A DNA stretch of 6,236 nucleotides from an uncultured Candidatus Methylacidiphilales bacterium (lineage in GTDB: Bacteria > Verrucomicrobiota > Verrucomicrobiia > Methylacidiphilales > CALFVM01), in the NCBI GenBank assembly GCA_937928665.1, contig CALFVM010000294.1, forward strand, positions 1 through 6,236, given 5' to 3'. This document shows, in pieces, positions 1-5,908 of this stretch. Each line of letters begins with the position of its first letter. Within the stretch, counting starts at the first letter, position 1. The translations under genes and the position numbers were made by a program. Under the pieces are notes generated by a model. That model had not been told where the DNA came from. It saw only the letters and a program-made list of their open reading frames with translations, and made no database searches.

Positions 1-113
1 TTCTTCGACGCCCCGATCAGCCGCACCTCCGCCGCCGCCCGTCCGACCCGGCTGGCCGCCGCGACGATCCTCCGTTCAATCTCCACCAGACGTTCAGCCA
101 AAGAATTGGACAT
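1..113 (-). CDS. yggS: PLP homeostasis protein, YggS/PROSC family (N-terminus only)
   Basis: This is the 5' part of a gene running off the left edge; 37 codons are visible from an ATG at 113-111. YggS-family proteins bind pyridoxal 5'-phosphate without known catalysis and help keep cytosolic vitamin B6 pools balanced. The visible residues follow the family's N-terminus: an amphipathic helix (LAERLVEIERRIVAAASRVG, residues 5-24), then the first beta strand VRLIGASK (30-37). Its Lys37 matches the PLP-binding lysine of the family's VSK(T) motif. The next codon begins AA, so residue 38 is Lys or Asn rather than the more usual Thr. The TIM-barrel body and the phosphate-binding end lie outside the window. 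No Shine-Dalgarno is seen before the ATG. It is divergent from the LysR gene across 53 bp containing a LysR-type dyad, so co-regulation is possible. Identification rests on a short stretch but the motif order and spacing are characteristic. Confidence 0.75.
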   Translation of the reverse strand, partial: MSNSLAERLVEIERRIVAAASRVGRAAAEVRLIGASK

Positions 114-132
114 AAGCAGGCATCGAAGAGCA

Positions 133-160
133 TTGACTACAAATAAGAATCGCTTATCGT
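133..160 (+). promoter_or_regulatory. Candidate sigma70-like promoter of the LysR gene
   Basis: TTGACT at 133-138 matches the -35 consensus at five of six positions. After 16 bp, TATCGT at 155-160 matches the -10 consensus at four of six. Transcription from this pair would start at about 167, which is the A of the LysR ATG, so the message would be leaderless or nearly so. This fits the absence of a Shine-Dalgarno before that ATG. The -10 overlaps the right arm of the dyad at 143-157, the usual layout for an autorepressing LysR protein. The -10 is weak, so this is only a proposal. Confidence 0.3.
143..157. promoter_or_regulatory. LysR-type operator, T-N11-A dyad
   Basis: ATAAG-N5-CTTAT is a perfect 5-bp inverted repeat in the 53-bp gap between the divergent yggS and LysR genes. 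T144 and A156 frame the T-N11-A pattern classically bound by LysR-type regulators, and the TTA/TAA-type arms resemble CbbR/CysL-class sites. Regulators of this family often bind such a site next to their own gene to repress themselves and control the divergent neighbour. The dyad and its position are seen directly; binding by the adjacent LysR protein is inferred. Confidence 0.6.
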
Positions 161-166
161 AAACTC

Positions 167-1084
167 ATGCAAGTCGAGTCGTTCAAAGTCTTTCGCGATC
201 TGGTCGAATCCCAGAGCTTCAGCAAGGCGGCCCAGCTCAATTCCATCACCCAATCCGCCGTCAGCCAGCAGGTCCGGGCCATTGAAGAACGCTTCCACGT
301 CCCCCTCATCGAGCGCAGCAGCAAACGCTTCGCCCTCACCCGTGAAGGCGACCTGTTCTACCAAACCAGCCGCCAAATCGTCACCCATTACGAAACATTG
401 CAGCATCAGTTCAACGAAATGCGCAATATCATTTCTGGCACCATCCGCCTCGCCACCGTTTACTCCATCGGTCTCCACGAACTCCCCCCCTACCTCAAAC
501 GCTTCCTCATCGAATTTCCCCAGGTCAACGTCCACGTCGAATACCGCCGCTCCAATCAGGTTTACGACGAAGTCCAGGCCGGCACCTGCGACCTCGGCCT
601 CGTTGCCTTTCCCAGCCAGAAAAAGAACCTCAAAACCGAACCCTTCAAAAAAGACCGGCTCGTTGCCATTTGCGCCCCGCACCATCCCCTCGCCCAGACC
701 ACCGAAGTCAAAGTCGCCGACCTCGGCCCCCACAAGTTCATCGCCTTCGAATCCGACATCCCCACCCGGCGCGCCATCGACAAAATGTTCCGCGAAGCCG
801 GCGTCGACCCCAAGCCGGTCATGGAATTTGACAACATCGAAACCGTGAAACGCGCCGTCGAAATCGATGCCGGCATCGCCATCGTTCCCCGCGCCACCAT
901 CGAGCAGGAAGCCAAAGCCGGCAGCCTCGTCCCCATTGAATTCGAAGGCCGCCAATTCTACCGCCCCCTCGGCATCATCTACAAAAGCGGGCGCGTCCTC
1001 TCTCCCGCCCTCAAACGCTTCCTCAAAACCCTGCAAGAACCTCTGACCTCAGCCGACCACTCCGTTAAACCCGCCAAAAGCTAG
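167..1084 (+). CDS. LysR-family transcriptional regulator (CysL/CbbR-like)
   Basis: This is a complete 305-residue LysR-type regulator, the normal family length. Residues 1-62 form the winged helix-turn-helix, with the recognition region from SFSKAAQLNSITQSAVSQQV (17-36) into RAIEERF. A linker helix (about 63-88) leads to the periplasmic-binding-protein-like effector domain, which opens with GTIRLATVYSIGLHELPPYL (91-110) and continues with YDEVQAGTCDLGLVAFP (133-149). The effector domain resembles that of CysL/CbbR-type members, regulators of sulfur or carbon assimilation, but the ligand cannot be read from the sequence. It acts as a cytosolic DNA-binding oligomer, typically a tetramer. The start is the ATG at 167, which gives the standard LysR N-terminus; no Shine-Dalgarno precedes it. 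It is divergent from yggS, with a T-N11-A dyad 10 bp upstream suggesting autoregulation. The family assignment is secure; the target pathway is unknown, since no sulfur or carbon-fixation gene is visible nearby. Confidence 0.95.
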   Translation: MQVESFKVFRDLVESQSFSKAAQLNSITQSAVSQQVRAIEERFHVPLIERSSKRFALTREGDLFYQTSRQIVTHYETLQHQFNEMRNIISGTIRLATVYSIGLHELPPYLKRFLIEFPQVNVHVEYRRSNQVYDEVQAGTCDLGLVAFPSQKKNLKTEPFKKDRLVAICAPHHPLAQTTEVKVADLGPHKFIAFESDIPTRRAIDKMFREAGVDPKPVMEFDNIETVKRAVEIDAGIAIVPRATIEQEAKAGSLVPIEFEGRQFYRPLGIIYKSGRVLSPALKRFLKTLQEPLTSADHSVKPAKS

Positions 1085-1120
1085 GCCGACCTCACCCCTC
1101 CCCCCGGCCCGTCCCGCCAC

Positions 1121-1147
1121 GCCACGGCCCTGGCTTTCTCCCTTTTT
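1121..1147 (+). terminator. Weak intrinsic terminator candidate after the LysR gene
   Basis: A short hairpin GCCA-(CGGCCC)-TGGC at 1121-1134 is followed by the pyrimidine-rich run TTTCTCCCTTTTT. It lies 36 bp after the LysR stop codon. The 4-bp stem is short and the T tract is interrupted by C, so this would be a poor terminator. It is nevertheless the best candidate between the two + strand genes. Confidence 0.25.
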
Positions 1148-1158
1148 CGCTTGCCAGA

Positions 1159-1190
1159 GGAAAACCCCTCGCATTCATTGGCGAGTTTCC
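1159..1190 (+). repeat. Bulged inverted repeat just upstream of the methyltransferase start
   Basis: GGAAA at 1159-1163 pairs with TTTCC at 1186-1190, and CTCGC at 1168-1172 pairs with GCGAG at 1181-1185. The left arm carries a 4-base bulge (ACCC) and the loop is 8 bases. It ends six bases before the ATG at 1197, so in an RNA it would sit where a ribosome must load. It could influence translation of the methyltransferase or be part of termination from upstream. The pairing is seen; any function is inferred. Confidence 0.35.
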
Positions 1191-1196
1191 CCCACC

Positions 1197-2075
1197 ATGT
1201 CTGTCCGTTCCTCGCCTCTCCAAAGTGCCCTCCATTTCGCCTGCGCCGTTCTAACCCCCATTCACCACCTCGCGCCCCAAGATAGTCCAGGCGAAGCCGC
1301 CGGCCTTTCTCCCAAGCAAAACTCCCGCCGCTACCCCATCCGCCTCGCCCGCTACCTCATTGCCTACGCCTGGATGGAAGCCCACCGAACCCGATTAAAT
1401 CGGCCCCTGCGCATCGCAGAAATTGGCATCGGTTCCGGGCAACAAAAAAAATGCGCCGACTTTGTTTGGCAACACAGCCCCGCACACCTCCACACCGGAC
1501 AGCAACTCTACCATCAATGGGATGGTTTCGACGTAGCCCTCCAAGACGACGACTCCCTCGCCCAGGCCGGTTACCATACCCTTGAAACCTTCAATGCCGA
1601 CGTCGAACAACCTCGGTCCTTTTTCCGCTACGACGTAATCCTTCTCATCCACGTGCTTGAACACCTGCGCGATCCCGAAACCTTCATGGAACATTTGGCA
1701 GCCCGACTCTCCCCAGGCTCCCTCGTCATCGGCGGGGTGCCTTCCATCCCGCACCCCTTCCAGCAGCTCCGTGAATCCCGCCTCCGGAAGAAATACGACC
1801 AGGGCGGGCACTGGTGCCAGTTCTCCTCCCGCCGGGTGAAAAACATCCTCCGAACCCGATCCTGGACGGATGCCGAAGTCACCGGTGCCTTCGCCCTGCG
1901 CTCCAGCGGCTCTCCCCTCGAAGACTCCATCCGCTGGATCCACTTCAATCTGGCCTTTGCCCACCTCTTTCCCTGGTGGCCTGGCGAAGTTTACTTCCAG
2001 GCCCAGACCAACCCCTCCGCTCCACTGCAACCCTCAATCACCCCCCGACCGTCAGACATTAACGCCAGTCGTTAG
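1197..2075 (+). CDS. Class I SAM-dependent methyltransferase, Methyltransf_23-like
   Basis: This 292-residue protein has the Rossmann-type SAM-binding fold. Motif I is AEIGIGSG (74-81), an acidic residue in GFDV (110-113) fits ribose binding, and NAD (133-135) fits the adenine-side position. Motif IV with the post-motif is YDVILLIHVLEHLRDP (145-160), the LEH signature of UbiG/COQ3-like and Methyltransf_23 enzymes. LSPGSLVIGGVPS (171-183) supplies the following strand. The C-terminal part has GHWCQFS (204-210), GSPLEDS (238-244) and a hydrophobic LAFAHLFPWWPGE segment, which probably shape the acceptor site. No transmembrane helix is convincing. The substrate is unknown; relatives methylate quinone precursors, sugars or other small molecules. 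The ATG at 1197 has no Shine-Dalgarno, and the first 40 residues are less family-like, so the true start could be a later codon such as Met60. Its stop overlaps that of the convergent transporter gene. Confidence 0.85.
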   Translation: MSVRSSPLQSALHFACAVLTPIHHLAPQDSPGEAAGLSPKQNSRRYPIRLARYLIAYAWMEAHRTRLNRPLRIAEIGIGSGQQKKCADFVWQHSPAHLHTGQQLYHQWDGFDVALQDDDSLAQAGYHTLETFNADVEQPRSFFRYDVILLIHVLEHLRDPETFMEHLAARLSPGSLVIGGVPSIPHPFQQLRESRLRKKYDQGGHWCQFSSRRVKNILRTRSWTDAEVTGAFALRSSGSPLEDSIRWIHFNLAFAHLFPWWPGEVYFQAQTNPSAPLQPSITPRPSDINASR

Positions 2076-3115
2076 CCTTTACCGACCGGTTCCACACTCC
2101 CGCCCACCCATCGAGCCGCCAATCCCTGGGCCAGAATACTGTCAGTCGCTAATTGCAACGGGTGATAGAGCAGGATCGGAAGCAACACCAGGGCCGGTGC
2201 CGCCGGAGCCGCCGGGCCCGCCGCCGCAAACACCAGTGTGGCCATCGGCACCCCCGCCGCCAACGTCTTCTCCGACGCACAAAAAAAGGCCGCTAGTTTC
2301 GTCTCCTCCGTCCACCCCAACCGCCGCAAAACCAAGGCCGCCACCGCCCGGCTCACCCCCAAAAACGCGAGGCAAAGCACCAAGGCCTCAACAAAGGGTG
2401 CCCCCTCCAGTGCCCCCGAAGCTCTCGCGGCAAACAAATCGCACATCGCCGCATACACGATGAACAAGATGATCACATTCGATCCGTGACTGAGCACCGC
2501 CCGATGACGGCTTACCCAATCCTTTGCCCAACCATGGAACGCCTGACCCACGGCAAACGGCAGGAGAATCAACAGCGCAATCTGCCCCAGCAGCGGACCC
2601 AACGGCACCGCAATCCCCGACTCCGCTGCCAGTGCCCCTGCCAAGACCGCCGGCGTGATGAACACTCCCAGCAAATTGGCCAAGGTCACATTGAAAAGTG
2701 CCCCCGCCACATCTCCACCCGCCTGACCTGTAAACACCACCGCTGTCGAAATCGTCGTGGGCAGAAACGCCAAAAACACCAAGCCGATTTGTAACTCCGT
2801 CGTCAACCACGCCCGCCCCAAGCAAACCACCGGCAGGACCATTGCAGGAAACACCACATAAATCCCTACCAAACAAAACACATGCAATTTCCAATTCGTT
2901 AACCCAACCCGTAACGTCTCCGTGGGCAGACTCAATCCCTGCACCACAAAGATAAGCACCACCCCCAGTTTTGACACCCATCGCGCCTGCAACGGTCCTT
3001 CCGGCAAACCCCATTCAGGTGCCGCCCACGCCAGAACCACCGCAAGAACCAACCCACCCAAAAAAAGATGAAGCGCAGGCGAACCGAAGCGAATGGACAG
3101 TGCAGACACTCTCAC
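2072..3115 (-). CDS. SBF-like (bile acid:sodium symporter/CPA) transporter, YfeH-like
   Basis: This is a 347-residue inner-membrane protein with about ten hydrophobic segments, the expected size and topology for the SBF-like branch of the bile acid/sodium symporter family (E. coli YfeH type). The family hallmarks are present. LPTTISTAVVFTGQAGG (118-134) runs into ALFNVTLANLLGVFITPAVL (139-158), the unwound-helix core of the first repeat. The second repeat has FFCASEKTLAAGVPMA (277-292) and LPILLYHPLQLATDS (312-326). Relatives move organic anions with sodium, but the substrate of the YfeH group is poorly known. The start is a GTG at 3115-3113: an in-frame TAG lies five codons upstream and no ATG occurs early, so only this GTG or the GTG two codons later is plausible. 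The gene is divergent from the sensor kinase across 64 bp. It converges on the methyltransferase with overlapping stops. Its codons favour G and T endings, unlike its + strand neighbours. Confidence 0.9.
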   Translation of the reverse strand: MRVSALSIRFGSPALHLFLGGLVLAVVLAWAAPEWGLPEGPLQARWVSKLGVVLIFVVQGLSLPTETLRVGLTNWKLHVFCLVGIYVVFPAMVLPVVCLGRAWLTTELQIGLVFLAFLPTTISTAVVFTGQAGGDVAGALFNVTLANLLGVFITPAVLAGALAAESGIAVPLGPLLGQIALLILLPFAVGQAFHGWAKDWVSRHRAVLSHGSNVIILFIVYAAMCDLFAARASGALEGAPFVEALVLCLAFLGVSRAVAALVLRRLGWTEETKLAAFFCASEKTLAAGVPMATLVFAAAGPAAPAAPALVLLPILLYHPLQLATDSILAQGLAARWVGGSVEPVGKG

Positions 3116-3130
3116 AGGTGCGTCACCCTA

Positions 3131-3158
3131 AACGCTACCCTCCGTCGGCGGAACGCTA
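3131..3158. promoter_or_regulatory. Direct repeat AACGCTA x2 in the transporter/kinase divergent gap
   Basis: AACGCTA occurs at 3131-3137 and again at 3152-3158, 21 bp apart start to start, so both copies face the same side of the helix. Between them lies TCCG-TCGG-CGGA (3141-3152), a small inverted repeat. The 64-bp gap must hold control elements for both divergent genes, and helically phased direct repeats are typical of response-regulator sites. No confident -35/-10 pair is visible on either strand. A 7-bp repeat in so short a gap could also be chance. Confidence 0.3.
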
Positions 3159-3179
3159 AAAAGGACCCTCTTCCTGCAG

Positions 3180-5738
3180 TTGCCGGAAGGGCACCGATCC
3201 GCTTACGTGAACCTTGTGACGCATCGGGCCTTATCCTTTCGTCCCCACCGTAGTCTTCAGTGGGTCACGGTCCTTTACCTTCTCCTTTTCGCCATCGCCG
3301 TCGCCCTCGTCCTCCTCTCCATCATCCACCAACGAATTATCCAGCGCTTCGAATCCCTCGAAAATGATCAGGCCGCCTCCCAAATAGTCCGGACCGAAGT
3401 TTTGATCGACCAGAAGGCCAGTGCCCTTCGTCGTGCCTCATTGGACTACGCCTATTGGTCCGACATGGCCGATTTCTTCCGCCGCCGCAACCCCAAATTC
3501 CTCGAACTCAACCTCGCCCCCGTCTCTCTGGAATCCCTCAATGTCGACCGCGCCTGGCTCATCGCTTCCGACAAGACCCTTCTTGCCAACCGCGGCCCCG
3601 GCTTCTCCGATCCCATCCCGCCCGTTGGCCGCACCGGAGATCCCGTCGTCGAGTTGTTCACCCAAGCCGGTCTCCTCGAACCCCCCGCTGACCTCATGGA
3701 GACTCCCACGCAATTCCTCCTGATCGATGGACGTCCCGCCCTGGTCGCCGCCGCACCCGTTATGGAAAGTGACCGCAGCGGTCCCTCCCCCGGCTGGCTT
3801 ATCTTCGGCCGATGGCTCGACGATACCTGGCTCACCGCCCTTCATCAGGCCCTCCAACTCCGCACCGATCTCGAATGGCCCAACGGTCGCGCCGGAGCCG
3901 GAGACATCGACCCCGGCACCCAACTCCGCTCGGCCACCCTCAGACTCCACGACAACATCCTCCTCCATCTCACCTGGCCCGCCACCCTGATTCACCAGGG
4001 CTTCCAAACCACCCGGGAACTCGCCATCGCCCTGGCCATCCTCGGCGTCGGTGCCGTCGCCTACCTTCTCCTCCTTCTCCGCACCCTCATCTTTTCTCGC
4101 CTCAACCGTCTCACCACCGCCGTCGAAAAACTCAGCCCCGCCGAACTCTTCACCGACAAACCCCTCGTCAGTGGTTACGACGAAATTGCCCGGTTCGGAG
4201 CGGTTCTAAAGGGCACCATGCGCCGCCTCACCGAAAGTGAACGCAACCTTGCCCTCCGCGACGCCAAACACAAAGCCGTACTCGATCAACTCCCCGAAGG
4301 CATCTTCCTCCTCAAAAACGAGTCCTGGGATTTCATCGAAGCCAACCCGGCCTGCGCCCGTCTCTTTAACCGCACCCTCTCCGCCTTCGGCCCGGGCACC
4401 AGCCTGCCCGATTGCCTCGGCCGGGCCGTGCCCCCTTGGCCTGAGGTAGAGACGCAGTTCTCCCGCAAAGGCTCTGCCACCCTTCAGGCCTGGGTCACCC
4501 TGCCGGAGGGAACCGAGCGCAAAGTCGAAGTCCACCTCTCGCGGGTCACCGTCGGTTCCGACTTTCTCATCTGCGGCGTTGTCGAAGATCTCACCGAACG
4601 CGACCGCCTCCAGGAGGCCGTCCGCCGCGCCGAAATGGCCGAGACCGTTGGCGCCCTCGCCGGCGGGGTCGCCCACGACTTCAACAACCTCCTCACCGTC
4701 ATCGTCGGCGGAATCGAAATGCTCCGCCAGGATGAACAACTCAGCCCCACCGGCCTCGAAAGCGTCGAAGCCATGGACCAGGCCGCCCGCTCCGCCGGTG
4801 ACCTCACCCGCAAACTCCTCTTCTACGGTCGCCGCTCCACCCTCCAACTCGGCCCCGTCGACATCCCCCGCCTCCTCGCTTCCCTCCGCAGCGTCATCCG
4901 CCGGATCGTTCCCGAAAACATCGAACTGGAAGTCTCCGTTGAAAACCAACTGCCCCCCGCGCTGGCCGATGCCCGCTCGATCGAACACGTCATCCTCAAC
5001 CTTGCCCTCACCGCCCGTGACGCCATGCCCCGTGGCGGACGACTCTCCCTCGCCGCCTCGGCCGTCAACGACGCCGACGGCCAGCCCCGCATCTGCCTTT
5101 CCGTCACCGACACCGGATCAGGCATCCCCCCTGAGGTCCAGGTCCGCATGTTCGAACCCTTTTTCACCACCAAGGAGGTCGGTCAGGGAAGCGGCCTCGG
5201 CCTTTCCATGGTCGATGGCATCATCCGTCAGCACGGTGGCGACATCCGCGTCGAAAGCGTGGTCGGACGCGGCACCACCTTTCACCTCCTCCTCCGCACC
5301 TCTGCCCAACCGGCAACCCCGGAAGATCCCACTCCATCCCCGCCTGCAGAGATCCCCCCCGCCTCCGTCCTCCTCGTCGAGGACGAGCCCGGCATCCGCT
5401 CCCTCCTCGCCAACATGCTCACCCGGGCCGGTTTTCACTGCACTGCCGTCGCCAGCGGCCGCGAAGCTCTTGACTGGTTCAACCACACCACAACTCCCCC
5501 CGCCGTCCTCGTCTCCGACGTCATCATGCCCGGCGATATCTCCGGCTACGACCTCGCTGCCTGCCTGATCGCCCGCTGCCCGGAAATCAAAATCATCATG
5601 ATCTCCGGCTACAACCAGGAAATGTTCGGCCAAAGCGAAGGCGTTTCCCAGAACTGGGATCCCTCCCGCTTCCGTTTCCTCGAAAAACCCTTCCGCGCTC
5701 AAACCCTTATTCAGGAGATCCGTAACCTCCTCGACTAA
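3180..5738 (+). CDS. Hybrid sensor histidine kinase: CHASE4-HAMP-PAS-HisKA-HATPase-REC
   Basis: This 852-residue membrane sensor has TM1 at about 29-50, a periplasmic CHASE4 domain (RFESLEND at 56-63, DYAYW at 89-93, NLAPVSLESL at 111-120), and TM2 at about 281-301. A HAMP linker (302-355) and a PAS domain (about 364-480) follow. HisKA contains GGVAHDFNN with phospho-acceptor His499. The HATPase domain has the G1 box DTGSGIP, F box MFEPFFTTK and G2 box GQGSGLGLSM. A Pro-rich linker joins it to a receiver with acidic Glu734/Asp735, acceptor Asp780, Ser809 and Lys836. The N-box reads NLALTARDAM, with Thr611 where the family has a Mg-coordinating Asn; the first Asn (607) is kept. CHASE4 ligands are generally unknown. 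No HPt protein or DNA-binding response regulator is nearby, so the output is not visible. The start is uncertain: TTG 3180 has AAGGA 14 bases upstream, GTG 3207 and GTG 3216 are alternatives, and the first in-frame ATG (residue 95) lies beyond TM1. Confidence 0.93.
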   Translation: MPEGHRSAYVNLVTHRALSFRPHRSLQWVTVLYLLLFAIAVALVLLSIIHQRIIQRFESLENDQAASQIVRTEVLIDQKASALRRASLDYAYWSDMADFFRRRNPKFLELNLAPVSLESLNVDRAWLIASDKTLLANRGPGFSDPIPPVGRTGDPVVELFTQAGLLEPPADLMETPTQFLLIDGRPALVAAAPVMESDRSGPSPGWLIFGRWLDDTWLTALHQALQLRTDLEWPNGRAGAGDIDPGTQLRSATLRLHDNILLHLTWPATLIHQGFQTTRELAIALAILGVGAVAYLLLLLRTLIFSRLNRLTTAVEKLSPAELFTDKPLVSGYDEIARFGAVLKGTMRRLTESERNLALRDAKHKAVLDQLPEGIFLLKNESWDFIEANPACARLFNRTLSAFGPGTSLPDCLGRAVPPWPEVETQFSRKGSATLQAWVTLPEGTERKVEVHLSRVTVGSDFLICGVVEDLTERDRLQEAVRRAEMAETVGALAGGVAHDFNNLLTVIVGGIEMLRQDEQLSPTGLESVEAMDQAARSAGDLTRKLLFYGRRSTLQLGPVDIPRLLASLRSVIRRIVPENIELEVSVENQLPPALADARSIEHVILNLALTARDAMPRGGRLSLAASAVNDADGQPRICLSVTDTGSGIPPEVQVRMFEPFFTTKEVGQGSGLGLSMVDGIIRQHGGDIRVESVVGRGTTFHLLLRTSAQPATPEDPTPSPPAEIPPASVLLVEDEPGIRSLLANMLTRAGFHCTAVASGREALDWFNHTTTPPAVLVSDVIMPGDISGYDLAACLIARCPEIKIIMISGYNQEMFGQSEGVSQNWDPSRFRFLEKPFRAQTLIQEIRNLLD

Positions 5739-5794
5739 CCCTACCCCACCACCCCCACCCCGATCCCCGGCCCGATCACATTCCCTGTCTCGGC

Positions 5795-5813
5795 CGCGAC
5801 AAAAATTGTCACG
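5795..5813. repeat. Small inverted repeat after the kinase gene
   Basis: GACAA-AAA-TTGTC at 5798-5810 is a perfect 5-bp stem with a 3-base loop. It extends by two more pairs (CG/CG) past one C-A mismatch. It lies 57 bp after the kinase stop and about 95 bp before the helicase GTG. No T-run follows on either strand, so it is not a standard intrinsic terminator; it could be an operator or a weak terminator hairpin. The rest of the 170-bp gap is C-rich and shows no gene or clear promoter. Confidence 0.25.
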
Positions 5814-5908
5814 ACCATGCCAGTTACCCGTCCGACCACTTCCTTTGCGCCAGCACTCCGCCCTCGCTCCCCCGTTGCGCCCCCCGCCAACCCAGCTAGC
5901 CTACTCCC

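Noticed and set aside
137..1036. Long open frame on the minus strand opposite the LysR gene (299 codons)
   Set aside because: Its translation is a low-complexity Gly/Ala/Asp/Glu/Phe mix with no motif. It is an antisense shadow created by the C-ending codons of the well-conserved LysR gene.
1870..2463. Pro/Ser/Thr-rich + strand frame over the methyltransferase end and the transporter
   Set aside because: It spans two real genes in other frames, and its proline-rich product reflects the C-rich strand rather than a protein.
4206..5702. Minus-strand open frames at 4206-4988 and 5118-5702, and a + frame at 4579-5568, over the kinase
   Set aside because: All overlap intact kinase domains in other frames, have biased Ser/Pro/Arg or Gly/Glu composition, and show no recognisable domain.
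5816..5908. Possible small gene starting at ATG 5816 in the gap before the helicase
   Set aside because: The frame runs on into the helicase out of phase, has no ribosome-binding site, and yields a Pro/Ser/Ala-rich sequence without similarity to anything I recognise.
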